Source of the DNA: Cristatella mucedo
Lineage: Eukaryota > Bryozoa > Phylactolaemata > Cristatellidae
Assembly: GCA_009760855.2 (NCBI GenBank)
Contig: WPIO01000004.1
Location: 2,176,001 to 2,240,000, forward strand
Reading direction: 5' to 3'
DNA length: 64,000 nt
A model generated the notes under the pieces. That model was not told the origin of the DNA. It saw only the letters and a program-made list of their open reading frames with translations, and searched no databases. This document shows positions 41,776 through 53,340 of this stretch, in pieces. Numbering within the stretch: the first letter of the stretch is position 1; the number at the start of each line of letters is the position of its first letter. Position numbers and translations under genes: made by a program.

Positions 41776-43524
41776 CATCTATTGAACCTATTAAGCATGA
41801 GTAATTTTCGGTGTCGCAGCTTTCGTGACTTTGCAACGATTGAGTCCGGAATTTGGAAGCTACGCGTGATCTCCCGAGCAATTAAAATTTAGATGAGGTA
41901 GAAAACCTCCTTTGAGGCACTATTATGCTCCCATAAAACTAACTAGTTCAGATAGACACACCATGTGTACGATGGTGATCCGACCCAGTGACTCACTAAA
42001 TGGTAAAGACTGGGCGTCAAACGGCTGAAAGCATCTGGGAAAATGTCAAACAAAGGTGTTGTGAAAGCTCAAAGTATTGCCTAGTCGCTGCAGTCGGTAC
42101 TACAGATGGCTCGTGCAGACTCGTTGCAAGCTTGTAGAAGCTAAATAATTCATCAATTAATATCATATATAATTAAATATTATATATAACTACGTATTGC
42201 TTTCCTCAAACGCCTGCGCATCATAGGCTACTTCATAAGAAGTCGTCTTTTTAAAGTCAGCTGCCAAGCTCTGAGGCCATCATTCAGGGCTTTGCCAAAC
42301 TTCTCTAGGCAGATAGAGAAGATGGCTACTGACTATTGGAAATAACCTGCAAAATTAATGCCTGCAAGCACTTGCAGGATGGTTCGCATGAATTGCAAAA
42401 TACTTTATAGAACAAATTGAGCTTTTAGCTTCCCTACTACACTGCCTTTGTTAGAGATTTTTTTAATGCAGTCTCTCAGTTGCGATTTCTATGCCAATTC
42501 TAGTCCTATGCATTTTAGGCCATCAGACGTGTGAGTTCCCTGTAGTTTGATTATTAACCTGCTTAATCGCACACTCCGAGCTTATAAGTTCGCCTACTAT
42601 CGTTGGTGCTGACTTAACATGTCTCGGCTGCAATGCCTTCAGTTATTCTATAATTAAAAAATCTATAAAGTTGAAATAGTAGTTTTAGAAATGATCGGTT
42701 CTAATGTTGGGATAAGAGTTTCGTAATGAATATGTCAAGCCATCTAAAGGGAACGTAGAAGCACTATTTCTTAATAGTGATAGAAGTAGAACCTCCCTAA
42801 AGGTTATGTAAATCCTCACTAACTATAAGACAGCTGAGCTCAAACTTAATTTTATGCCAGACCCTGTAATCTTACTTAGCTAGGTGATCCGTCTTAGATT
42901 GGCTGGGTGAACAACAAGTGATGGTGGTAGCTGGTGCTTGTCTAGTAGTGGCCACCTATGTGCGACCACCATGACCTTGCCCTTCTATAGATAGAGCCCG
43001 TATTAACACCGGCCAAATGGATTTGTTCCTGCGGCTAACCGGAGCATCAATCCAGGCGGCCAACTAATATTTAGAGGACAAGGGTTCGTTGACGCCTGTT
43101 AACGGCTTGACAGCATTATGTAGTCACAAACTTAGTTTTTCCATTCTATAAATTTTGTTTTGTGTAATGCAGTTTTATATAGCCAATTAAATACTAGATC
43201 TGTTTGACATAAATATACAATTATAATAGAAATTTTAATTTTTAAATAGAATAATAAATGCTTAAAATATAATAGAAAATTTAATTTGTATTTATTGTAT
43301 ACATATATATGCATGGATACAAAAAATAAAAAAATAAATTATCCAATTATCCATAGACACGTGTTTTAAGATGCTTCCCAGCCAGCATAAGTCTGGTCTC
43401 ATTGATTCACTTTGAAAAAATAACTGCTGCGTATTCCACACTTTTTAATGAATTTAGAAAATTTTCTTCTGTCGCTCGATGGCATCGACTGTCAGCCGGC
43501 CGGTAGTGCTTTTAGGTTTAACCT
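41776..43524. other. Intron sequence, nothing recognised
   Basis: Part of the intron between exons 2 and 3 of the LDLa gene. AT-rich at 42150-42190 and 43130-43350. No gene or known repeat seen. Confidence 0.35.
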
Positions 43525-43595
43525 TTGGAATAATAATTATAATAATAATGTGTTCGATACAGCGGCCACAGAGAACTCAACATTTGAATGTGAAT
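43525..43595 (-). mobile_element. LINE 3' tail remnant
   Basis: AATAATAATTATAATAATAA followed by a decayed hairpin (GATACAGCGGCCACAGAGAA) matches the reverse complement of the LINE 3' end. Confidence 0.55.
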
Positions 43596-43929
43596 AAACC
43601 GCGAATAGACTTTTAAAAATATCACGCTGACAAGTTTGTGCCGGAACTTTATACTCGGCTGTAGCTTAATAGTGGCACATTTTCTGCTAAACAGATCGTC
43701 ACGGCATAAGCTTACTCTTCGTCCTCCGCTGCTAAATATATCCACGGCTACTTATATCCTACTAAATGCCATAACTGGACGAATGAGCTGAGTGTCGAAC
43801 AATTCCGTAAAGCAGATCGTTCTGTCTCTGTTGCTTGAAATGAGCTGCTAGCGACCGACAGTGCAATGTAATTAGCTTACGTTTGGAGCTGTCAGGAAAG
43901 TCGCCCATTTGGCAAGAACTTTCTTAAAT

Positions 43930-44390
43930 ATCTACTCCTCCATCAGGCTAAGCATCGTACTACACGCTTTCGGACTCTTACTGTTTACTCATACCTCGTA
44001 CAAATCTCAAATCCTTTGGAGATCGTGCCTTTAGTTCGCATGCTCCCAAACTCTGGAACTCACTCCCGACTTGTGTCACAACATTTCCTGGCTTGTCCAC
44101 ATTTAAAAGAAACTAAATACTCATCTATTTATGGCAGCATTTAGTGGGTCCCTGTGATTCGTCCTTTATGTGCTTATGCTTGCTGACACTGTGCATGCTG
44201 CCACTAACCGTACTCGCAGGCCGACCCTGCGCATGTCGCATTTAACCATGTTGATCTTGTTGTTTATTGAACATGCTACCACTTACCATTCGATCGTAAT
44301 TCCTTTGCAGCATATGTAAAGTGGCTAGAAAAAGATTGAGTTCTTTGAGGGTGCTACATAAACATTATTTTTTGTTATTATTAAAACAGC
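43930..44390 (+). mobile_element. LINE C-terminus and 3' UTR
   Basis: Matches 48005-48470 almost throughout (for example TCGTGCCTTTAGTTCGCATG near 44024 and GTGGGTCCCTGTGATTCGTC near 44145). Ends with a diverged hairpin and AT-rich tail. Lies in an intron of the LDLa gene. Confidence 0.85.
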
Positions 44391-44661
44391 AGCAGGAGTA
44401 GCATTGGCAGCCAAATTCCTTTTGTTTATATAGAAAACTCGGCATATTTTGCTGTTGCATGCCGCATCCTCAGACTTGGGCATATGTTTTCGTGAACGTA
44501 AACCTACCTTTGGAGCTTATATACTGGAGCACATTATGAGTGCATTTGTGCGTCTGTTTCTTCCCACGTGCCACATTCTGTGATACACATTAATCCTTCG
44601 TACCAGCTATCTCGAACAGGTTAAGATCAATTGTTTTAGCCGATTGTGCATGCCTTTGCAG

Positions 44662-44805
44662 TTTCATTGCCAACGAGGAAGGAGCGCTGTCAAAACTCTG
44701 GAAGCTTCTACTGCAACTCTTCATCATACTGCATTGGGTCAGATCAGCTCTGCGATGGCTACCGTGACTGTAGCGGTGGAGAAGATGAAGTGGACTGTAG
44801 CAAAG
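44662..44805 (+). CDS. Exon 3, LDL-receptor class A domain
   Basis: A phase 1-1 exon of 144 bp between a TGCCTTTGCAG acceptor and GTATTT donor (44806). It encodes a complete LDLa module: RCQNSGSFYCNSSSYCIGSD then QLCDGYRDCSGGEDEVDC, with all six cysteines and the calcium-binding acidic cluster (D-G-x-x-D-C-x-x-G-x-D-E). LDLa repeats bind calcium and ligands in secreted and receptor proteins. Phases match exons 1 and 2, so all three belong to one gene. Confidence 0.85.
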
Positions 44806-45304
44806 GTATTTCGGGAGCTCGTCAATGGCACTTTGCCTCAGCCTATTCAATGGCACTTTACCTCAACCTATCAACTATTTCAACTTATCAGACTCCTTTG
44901 TGCTAGCTTGGATGTTTGGGTGAGTGGGTTCCAGTAAGCCACACGTGTTACCTCACACTCCACTATCCTGTCACCAATTGGCCACATTCATCATTTTTTA
45001 TTTATGGGCATCTTTAGTGGTAAGAGTTTTAGAATGGCTGACGTACAATCGGTGTCAGATTTCTTTCTTTCTTAGCTTTTAGTATAGGAATGTTCAACTT
45101 CAGTAAACAACGGAATGCATGAGCGACGCATGCCGCTTCGGTTAGCCCCAGCTAGTGTGCTTAGTTGTGTTACTCTAGCTGTGTGGCTTGATAGAAGGAA
45201 CTCAATGGAGACTCGCTATCTGCACTCAGCAATTTAGCTTGGAGCAGCGTTAAGATAGTTAGGCTAAATTCTCAAACTGTATTCACTATTAAGTGGCTGT
45301 ACAG

Positions 45305-45492
45305 ATGTGTGCATCGGTGCCAATTGTCTATCTGGTTTTCAACCCACGTGCAGGGCGCTTAAACTCGTCGAGAATCATTGCGTGGGTTCAATTTCTATCG
45401 GTGGTAATCCAAAACGCGCTTCCGAAACCTGGGGCTGCAGATTGGCCCAGCGATGCTGCCCTTGCAGTTCGCAACCAAAACGTTGTTCTTGA
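45305..45492 (+). CDS. Possible cysteine-rich last exon of the LDLa gene
   Basis: Acceptor CTGTACAG at 45304; reading in the phase left by exon 3 gives 62 codons with ten cysteines (DVCIGANC, PTCRAL, NHCVGS, WGCRLA, RCCPCSS) and a TGA at 45490-45492. Phase agreement and cysteine content support it, but the polypyrimidine tract is weak and no known domain is recognised. Confidence 0.45.
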
Positions 45493-46084
45493 GTGCTTTA
45501 GCAAGCGAACTTCATAGCCTGATGCAAGTAGATGTCGATTAGACGCCGCTAATCCTACCGTTTGGTTAGGTTATTTTGCTTTTGCTGCCGGCACTTCTAA
45601 TACCTGACGCTAGTGCTGCTTCGTCTTCTACGTCTATTTCACTATCAGCTGCATTTCCTTTATTGCAGTCAGTTTGCCACTCCTCCTCGGTGAAGCTGCT
45701 GCTAGGAAGTTGTGTGCAGTGCCGTCGAGTGTGTTCCCTCAGTACTTGCAGCTGTGGGAATTACATCGGTAGGCAGACATGCACCTACCGCTGTCACCTG
45801 GACCAAGTGGAAAGCTCTCCAATCATACAAACGCAGGAGTGCTCTCTGCTATTTTTAAGTATTATCCAAATCAAGTACAACGCACTATAAGTGGGGTGCA
45901 TTCTGGAGCAGCAGCATTATAGGAGTAACGGCGAAGTCATCGTTATGGTTCTATTGGCGAGAGCTCTGGTGTAACTATATTTATGAAGATGTTTCTCCGA
46001 ACTCTTTGGACATAAGTTTCAGACAGGTAAAAAGGTAGAGGCTCCATGGCTGGACCAGTGCGTCGGGTCTTCAAATGATATAAG
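45493..46084. other. No clear gene; cysteine-rich open frame of uncertain meaning
   Basis: An open frame at 45576-45890 contains several cysteines after a TTTATTGCAG site. It might be another exon or UTR of the LDLa gene; reading frame and phase do not decide it. Confidence 0.3.
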
Positions 46085-48475
46085 ATTAGATAGTAAAGCG
46101 ACTTTATTTCTGAAAATGGTCTCGATCTGCTCGCCCTAAGTGAAACTTGGCTAAAATCGATAAACTGCCCAACAATTAAAGACGCTACCCCAACTAGTTT
46201 CTCATTCTTTCATACCCCTAGATCAATCAAACGGGAGGTGGAGTTGCTGCTATCGTGCGCTCAAAATTCAACTTCAAGCCATTTGCAGTACCCTCGAAGC
46301 AGTCGTTTGAATCTATTGTCTTGGTCTCACCGGAAAAAAAACTACCGATTGTGGTAGTAGTCTATCGCCCACCTGGCTCCAAATCTTCTTTTATCTCAGA
46401 TTTCTTCAATCTCATTTCAATTCTGTGTGCAAGAAATTCATCCTTCCTCGTTATAGACCGTGGAACTCGCTAACACAATTCTTTCGCAACGACAACTGCT
46501 CTTCTGCTGCCAACTGTGGCTCATCCTTTCCAGCGGTTCTGAGCTGCTACTTCCATGATACTCACTACCTCAACTGCTCTCTTGACTCTGCTATGCCTCC
46601 CAGTTTTTTGAGTGAGACGAAGTCTGTTGGCTACCAAATGCGTACCGAAAGCCGCTTAGGCTGTGAGTGCGCTATACAAAACTCTCCTGCGTAACACATG
46701 GTCTTTATGACTTTGTGGAGTTACTGACGGAGATACATTACATTACATTGATCTGCTGCTGCCATGCGTAACTGACACCATTAATATCTCATTAGCCTCA
46801 GGTCATGTCCCAGCAGCTTTCAAAAAAGCTGTAGTCAGGCCACTTCTCAAGAAAGCGACACTAGACCAAGAGAACTTGAGCAACTACCGCCCAGTCTCCC
46901 TTCTACCATTCCTATCAAAGACACTGGAGCGGGTCGTGGCGGACCAGCTGAACTCATATATTGAAACTTCAAACCTTGCTAGTAAGTTCCAGTCTGACTT
47001 TAGAGCCAATCACTCCACAGAGTCAGCATTTCTTAGGGTTTACAACGACCTACTTAGGAATGCAGACATGGGAAGAGTATCTCTGCTTGTTTTGCTCGAT
47101 CTTTCGGCAGCTTTTGATGTAATCAATCATCAAGTTCTTATAGAGCGCCTCCCATCTCGCCTGGGCATCACTGGTACTTCTCTGCAATGGTTCGGGTCCT
47201 ATCTCAGTGGGAGACTCCAGAGTGTTGACGTGAATGGACAAAGATCATCCGATGTACCTCTGAAATATGGGGTACTTCAGGGCTCCCTGCTAGGTCCGGT
47301 TCTTTTCACGGTTTATACTCTCCCTCTTGCCGATGTGATTGCCAAGCACAATCTAGGCTTTCACTTCTATGCGGATGACACTCGGTTGTACCTTTGCTTT
47401 GATCCCTTCCAGCCTTCGAGCACCTCAAATTCTCTCAACTCACTTGCTGCATGTATTGATGACATCCGCGCATGGATGGCAGCAAATTTTCTTAAACTAA
47501 ACTATGGTAAAACTAACTTATTAGTTGTGGGCAAACCCAGTGTGATTCAGATATTGAAATAGCTGACGCTCACAATTGGCTCTGCCAGCATATCTCCAGT
47601 TGAATCAGCTCGAAATCTAGGTGTCCGGTTCTAAAGTGACCTCTCGTTAGACGACCACATCAGCTCCACAATTGAATCTGCCTACTTTCAGATACATAAC
47701 ATTGCTGAAATTCGGGCTTGTTTAGATAAGGATATTACGTCTAAGTTGGTCCATGCCTTTGTGACATCCCGTCTTGACTACTGTAACTCACTGCTTGCCG
47801 GCCTACCAGCATGTGCAATCAGGCGATTACAGCTGGTGCAAAACTCTGCAGCTAGGCTTGTCTGTCATGAGCGTCGCAGTTGCCACATCCCACCACTTCT
47901 CGCCGACCTGCACTGGCTACCAGTCAAGCAACGGATCGACTTCAAGGTTTTGTCGCTCACTTTTAGGTCAGTTCATTCTTTGGCTTCAGCCTATCTCTCA
48001 TATATACTCCCCCACCAGGCCAAGCATCGTACCACCTGCTTTTCGGAATCCAACAGTCTACAAATACCTCGTACAAACCTCATTCTTTGGAGACCGTGCA
48101 TTTAGTTCGTATGCTCCCAAAGCCTGGAACTCACTCCCGACTTGCGTCAGAACATCCCCTGACTTGACCACATTTAAAAAGAACTTAAAAACACACTTAT
48201 TTAGGACAGCATTTATTGGGTCCCTGTGATTCATCCTTCATGTGCTTATACGTTCTGAAGCTGTGCATGCTGCCACTAACCACATTTGCATGCTGACCCT
48301 GTGCATGTCACCCCTGACCACGTTATTCGTTTTGTTTGTTTATCAAGGATGATTTTACTCACCATTCAATTGCATTTCTCTTTGCAGCAAATGTAAAGCG
48401 CCTAGAAAGAGATTGAGTTCTCTGAAGGCGCTTTATCAAGTGAATTATTATTATTATTATAATTATTGTATTTTT
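46085..48475 (+). mobile_element. Best-preserved LINE (L2/CR1-type), interrupted by family B insert
   Basis: APE segment at 46096-46458, then a 290-bp foreign insert, then RT from about 46750. The longest open block (46876-47562, 228 codons) covers RT motifs: NYRPVSLLPFLSKTLERVV, FRANHSTESAFLRVYND, LLVLLDLSAAFD, GSLLGPVLF, and FYADDTRLYL with the catalytic DD. The C-terminus is at 47746-48105 and the 3' UTR ends in the hairpin AAAGCGCCTAGAAAGAGATT...GAAGGCGCTTT and (ATT)n at about 48440-48465. Stops at 47562 and 47632 show it is inactive. Confidence 0.92.
46459..46748 (+). mobile_element. Family B retroposon inserted in the LINE, TACAT tail
   Basis: A WNSLTQFFRND-like coding end is followed by a 3' segment shared with 9750-9885, 56425-56560 and 58125-58280, and the tail (TTACA)3 at 46737-46750. 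The coding end resembles a LINE C-terminus, so family B is probably a second non-LTR retrotransposon rather than a SINE. Confidence 0.65.
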
Positions 48476-49194
48476 AATAGTTGCAACAGTTTATTTTGTT
48501 AAGCCTACTATGTAATGAGCGATGAAATTTATTTAAGAGCCAACCTAATACATTTGCATCACTACCGTATATGTAGCTGGGCACATTCTTTGGGCTTCAA
48601 AACTAGCTGGATGTTCAAAACTCTCATATACTAATGCACATGCTAATCCGATATAACTGATGCCGAACTCGGCTTCTTCTTATTCCCTAACGGATCTACT
48701 TGTATGCTTCTATAAAACTTCGGTAATAATTATTGGTCTCACTTTCCATGGCACCACATCCTCTATGGATACTGTTTCCGCAATAGCAATCTCGGAGAGT
48801 TTCTAAACGAGTCCCATAGTAACAAGCAATTGCTTAGCTACGGTGAGTATTCAAATCGTGGCCAGATCGGCTATGGGATAGCCAATTCATCAGTGGAAGC
48901 TGGTCTCTCCCTTCGTAACAATGCACAACACCCTAAAAGCAAGGATTAATGAGCCGTAACATCTATGAACAGGCTAAACCTAAAAACTGACACAATCGTA
49001 CTCTCATTGAGCAGCTGTTTAATATCAATTTAAATTTCTTCGATGTCGTGTTAGCTAAGAGGATCGCTAAAAGGTAAATTAGCTGTGCTTACTTTTAGAA
49101 CTGCCCGAGAGACCTGCAACGAAATGGCATCTAGCTTCACAAGCAGACTGCTGCTAATTGCTGCAGCAAATGTCGTTCAACCAAAAATGCTTAC
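48476..49194. other. Intergenic or intronic, nothing recognised
   Basis: No coding domain, RNA gene or repeat match seen. Confidence 0.35.
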
Positions 49195-49529
49195 CGCAGA
49201 GGCATTTGGTTAGTTTTTTCTTGGCAATTATGAAAAAGATCAACAAAATAAACGCACACGCACTGACTGCATAAAATACAATCCAGGGTATGGCGTTCCA
49301 GTTTGTGTAACGATGCAAATCAGTTTTCCAGTCTCCAAGTGCTACTTCACATTTTCTTTCCAGCTTTCCGAATTTTCCGACAACGTCTGATAAAGGCGGT
49401 CGAGTTTCTCACCAAGATCCAACTTCATAGACACCAGAGATGAATTTCCGTCGATGAATGCTACTCCCCAAATTCTGTCGAGCGCTTTTCGGATTTCATC
49501 CAACTGGGTCGAAGTACTATCAGAAGTAC
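49195..49529 (-). pseudogene. Exon with helical ectodomain and one transmembrane helix, 1-nt deletion
   Basis: On the minus strand a strong acceptor (CTGTTTTTTTCTCCAG) precedes 49529 and a donor GTAAGC follows 49195. The first ~57 codons look like an amphipathic helix region (STQLDEIRKALDRIWG..MKLDLGEKLDRLYQTL) and stop at a TAG near 49355. From there another frame continues with a transmembrane segment (IVFYAVSACAFILLIFFIIA) followed by KKKLTKCLC. Length is 335 bp where phase 1-1 needs 336, so a single missing base explains the stop. It is either a sequence error or a decayed gene. Family not recognised. Confidence 0.55.
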
Positions 49530-49854
49530 CTGGAGAAAAAAACAGTTCTGCCGATTAGCGCAGTTCTACGAATAATCCAGGCTGGTTTTGGCTTCGGAGC
49601 AATTACTTCTTTAGAATTTTTTTAAGCATGCTGGAGATCAATCTTAGACAGTTTTCACATACATTGCGATCAACCACTTAAAGTTATCAGCAACGAGCAA
49701 GATAAAACTCATTATAATAGTACAATGCTATTTTTTCCAGAACTCTAAGAGAACTTAAATGCTTTTATAATCCTTTTCGATGCTCTAGAAAATAATCGAC
49801 AACTAAAGGTTTGTAAAAATAAATAAATAAATTGTAGCTGAATAAACAGCCTCT

Positions 49855-50005
49855 TTTTGTATAGCGACAGAAGAGCCTTTAAGGCTATCACCACAGCTTG
49901 CAGTGGCAATAAAGAATCGCCCACCGCAGGAATCGAATCCACGACCTCGGGACCGAGGTCGTGAAAGCAACCGCCTTACCTAGTGTGCCATCACGGCTCA
50001 CCAAG
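49855..50005 (-). mobile_element. tRNA-derived SINE (family D)
   Basis: Minus-strand reading starts GAGCCGTGATGGCACACTAG with a box-A-like head and has a good box B (GGATTCGATTCC) near 49930. A body ending CTTAAAGGCTCTTCTGTCGC follows. Related copies at 51600-51745 and 12485-12565. Confidence 0.75.
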
Positions 50006-50069
50006 ATATCAAAATTAAAGTGGTAAATAAGTAGCACACTAATTTACTATTGCATGTCCCTACTTTGGT

Positions 50070-50240
50070 GCACCACCTTAATTTCTACATTCAAGGAGGT
50101 CACTAGTGACCTCGTCCTGTCGTTTACATCCCGATTAAAAAGATAATTAGTCCTCTAAACCATATTACAAGTGTCCTGCATATGCGATGTATTGTATTGT
50201 TCTACGGCTGCCATCGGTAACTAACACTATAATATGTCAT
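50070..50240 (+). mobile_element. LINE linker/RT fragment
   Basis: Matches 2795-2945 and 36575-36730 (ACATTCAAGGAGGTCACTAG; CATCCCGATTAAAAAG). Internal fragment only. Confidence 0.7.
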
Positions 50241-50261
50241 TAATATTAATAATGATATAAT

Positions 50262-50655
50262 AATAATACACTTGATAAAGCGCCCTCAGAGAACTCAATC
50301 TCTCTCTCTAGGCGCTTTACATTTGCTGCAAGGGCAATTGAATGGTGATAGTATCATGTTTGATAAACAAATAAAATGAATAACATGGTTAGGGGTGACA
50401 TGCACAGGGTCAGCATGCAAATGTGGCTGGTGGCAGCATGCACGGTGTCAGCACGTATAAGCACATAAAGGACGAATCATAGGGACCCAATAAATGCTGT
50501 CCTAAATAGGTGTGTTTATAAGTTCTGTTAAATGTGTTCAGGTCAAGGGGTGTTCTGACGCAGGTCGCGAGGGTGTTCCAGGCTTTGGGAGCGTACGTAC
50601 TAAATGCAAAGTCTCCAAAGGTTTTGAAGATTGTACGAGGTATTTGTAAACTGTT
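50262..50655 (-). mobile_element. LINE 3' end, minus strand
   Basis: AT-rich tail, then the reverse-complement hairpin (GCCCTCAGAGAACTCAATCT) and 3' UTR to TTGTACGAGGTATTTGTAAA. The adjacent plus-strand copy begins right after it. Confidence 0.85.
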
Positions 50656-50802
50656 AACCTAACCATGTTATATACGTTGTTTATCAGGCATGATATTACT
50701 CACCATTTAATCACGTTTCCTTTTGCAGTAAATGTAAAGCGCCTAGAAAGAGATTGAGGGTGTCTTATCAAGTGCGTTATTATTATTATTATTATTATTA
50801 CA
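50656..50802 (+). mobile_element. LINE 3' end, plus strand
   Basis: 3' UTR from CTAACCATGTTAT to the hairpin (part of the hairpin loop deleted, GATTGAGGGTGTCTTATC) and (ATT)n at 50779-50800. Confidence 0.8.
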
Positions 50803-50979
50803 AATAAGCAACTAGAGTCAGGGGATATGGTTATTCGAGGTATTTCGGAAGGATTTATACGTTTGGATATGCTACAAAGAAGCAAGAAATTAAAGGAAAG
50901 TGAAAGTCAGCGTCGGAGCAAGCGGTGAACTGCTTGACGGAAAGCCGGTGAAAGTAGCCCAGCCTGAGTAGCATGAATA

Positions 50980-51300
50980 TCAGAGTGAAGCAGCACCACC
51001 ACAAAGAAAGGATGGAGGATGAGCTATTTGAGCCTTTTGGAGCGTACGAACTAAAGGCACGGTCTCCTAAAGATTTTAAAGTAAAGCCAGTCTGGACCGG
51101 GACGGACATGTCGCAAAGTCAGAGTTGCAAACTCATCTAGGACTTTGGTTGGCGGCGTTTTGCAGCAGTGCATCCGAAAGAGATGATTGGCGGAAGAATT
51201 AAGCCGATGGTAGAGGAGGCAAAATATATCTGCTGCCGGCAGCAATAGTTTTAAGAGACTTGAGGTATCTGGGTTCCCATTAACTTTGGGTGTCAAAAAA
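50980..51300 (-). mobile_element. LINE linker fragment with internal deletion
   Basis: The reverse complement matches the linker of the split LINE (36000-36170), then jumps to the C-terminal GDRAFSSYAP block, so the RT was deleted between them. Confidence 0.75.
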
Positions 51301-51599
51301 GAGAGATAGGTTCTCGGTAAAATGGACTCGACATCTCTTCAGATATGAAACAAAATGGAACGTTGGTATCGGTAGATGGAGTACAAGAGCGGGAGGAAAG
51401 CTTTTCTATGATTCTGTAGTGAAAGGATTGGTAGATTTGCACCTACTCATTTGATTGTCATTAATAGAAACAGCTTTGAGTTGCTGGATGTAACTTGCTA
51501 AAGGCCTCTCGACCACGCGTTGACTTTATATTGAGTGGCTTAATATTAGCTCCTGCAAAGTAGCACGGGCCTAACCTAGAAAAAAAACATAGCAGATTC
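51301..51599. other. Nothing recognised
   Basis: No open frame or repeat of note. Confidence 0.3.
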
Positions 51600-51745
51600 A
51601 ACAGCATTATTTTTTTATATCGGCAGAAGAGCATTAACAGCTATCACCGCAGCTGGCAATTGGATATATAGGACTAACCACTGCAGGACTCAAACCCATT
51701 ACATGCGCCACAAACAGCCAGCACCTTACCCCAGTGCTAAGAAAC
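51600..51745 (-). mobile_element. tRNA-derived SINE (family D)
   Basis: Shares TATCGGCAGAAGAGCATTAA..CAGCTATCACCGCAGCT with 49855-49905 and a degenerate box B (reverse complement of GGACTCAAACCC). Confidence 0.65.
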
Positions 51746-52539
51746 CTCTTTAAATTTAGTTTAAAAACGCATTTTCTATTTTAGTTATATTGTGTAGCAC
51801 CAAATATTATAATTGCAGAAATAGGATGCCCATCTTTTGCGACACGGAGCAGGGATATTTTCGAAACCATAGATACTTCCCTTTCATTCCGCGTGCAGTA
51901 GCAGCTGCAAGTCAGACCTGTAACTTGTAACTTTAATACACTTCTGCGGTTCCTTGATTGATGCATTCGCAAGCATAGAGCTCGCTCCACAAAAAGAATT
52001 AGGCACTATAAAATATATATTTTAATAATATATATATATATATATATTAGTATATATTAATTTATTGTAGAAATATATATTAATGCGCCACGAAAAGAAT
52101 AAGGTGTCGAGATTTTCCCTCGTGTATTCGGAGAAGTACGCCTAAACAGTGTGGTGTCGATGATAAGTCACAACAGCGTTAGCGTATCAGACCAGGTCGG
52201 CTGCATTATCTTATGCTGACATCCAAAGACTGCATAGTGTTACTTTGAAGAATTGCTACTTTTCGCGTCTCCTTATAACGTCACTAAGCCACTGAACTTT
52301 GACGTCTTGAATGTGAATTGAAAGCTAATTTACTCATCCTTAACGGTAGTCTCAATCCACGAACCTCTGTGGTAATGCGATCGGAGCAGTTTGGAATAGA
52401 GTATTAAAGCTTAAACTGTCGTTAATTTCATGTCCGTCCTGGTATTTCGTGTCTCTGAGCGCTGCTTCCTATAGTGTTGACGGTTTAGTAAGTCCTTGGT
52501 TTCGCTCTTCGTCTTTGATGAGCATAAAATTGCTATTCT
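51746..52539. other. No gene; (TA)n tract at 52019-52075
   Basis: Contains an ATATAT-rich tract and otherwise unrecognised sequence. Confidence 0.4.
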
Positions 52540-52640
52540 GCACGCCCCGACCAAGGTCTAGCCCTGGTCATGGGCTCGAGCTTTATGGTGTATGCGAAGC
52601 GCCTGAATAGAGATTCAGTCATCTTAGGGCGCTATACATA
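52540..52640 (+). mobile_element. SINE family C, partial
   Basis: Contains the GGGCTCGAGC box-B-like block and the 3' hairpin GCGAAGCGCCTGAATAGAGA...TTAGGGCGCTATAC of the family at 54306-54485. Confidence 0.65.
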
Positions 52641-52667
52641 TGCGTTGTATATCTATATATTATGTAT

Positions 52668-53303
52668 AAGTGGGAGACTCCAGAATATTGACGTGAATGG
52701 ACAAAAAGAATCTGAAGTACCTCTGAAATATGGAGTACCTCAGAGCTCCGTGCTAGGTCCGGTTCTTTTCACGCTTTATACTCTCCCTCTTGCCGATGTG
52801 ATTGCCAAGCACAATCTAGGCTTTCACTTCTATTCGGATGACACTCAGTTGTACCTTTGCTTTGATCCCTCCCAGCCATCGAGCACCTCAAATTCTCTAA
52901 ACTCACTTGCTGCATGCATTGATGACATCCGCACATGGATGGCAGCAAATTTTCCAAAACTAAACGATGATAAAACTAACTTATTTGTTGTGGGTAAACT
53001 CAATGTGATTCATCCCCTGACCTGACCACAGTTAAAAAGAACTTAAAAACACACCTATTTAGTACAATATTTAGTGAGTCCCTATGATTCGTCCTTGATG
53101 TGCTTATGCGTGCTGACACTGTGCATGCTGCCACTAACCACATTTGCATGCTGACCGTGTGCACGTCGCCCCTAACCATATTATTCATTTTGTTTGTTTA
53201 TCAAGCATGATTTTACTCACCATTCAATTGCATTTCCCTTTGCAGCAAATTTAAAGCGCCTAGAGAGAGATTAAGTTCTCTGAGGGCGCTTTATCAAGTG
53301 CAA

Positions 53304-53339
<36 letters not shown>

Positions 53340-53340
53340 G
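52668..53340 (+). mobile_element. LINE RT fragment joined to 3' UTR
   Basis: 52668-53010 is RT coding (GVPQSSVLGPVLF, FYSDDTQLYL in which the catalytic YADD Ala is Ser). It jumps at about 53013 to the 3' UTR and ends in the hairpin and (ATT)n at 53304-53338. The internal deletion removes the thumb/C-terminus. Confidence 0.88.

Noticed and set aside
49352-49378. A 26-nt intron (GTGAG...CAG) reconciling the two frames of the transmembrane exon
   Set aside because: Far shorter than animal introns; a one-base deletion is simpler and fits the length arithmetic.
49925-50000. A functional tRNA gene
   Set aside because: Box A/B-like elements are present but no clean cloverleaf is seen, and the sequence is embedded in a SINE body found at three places.
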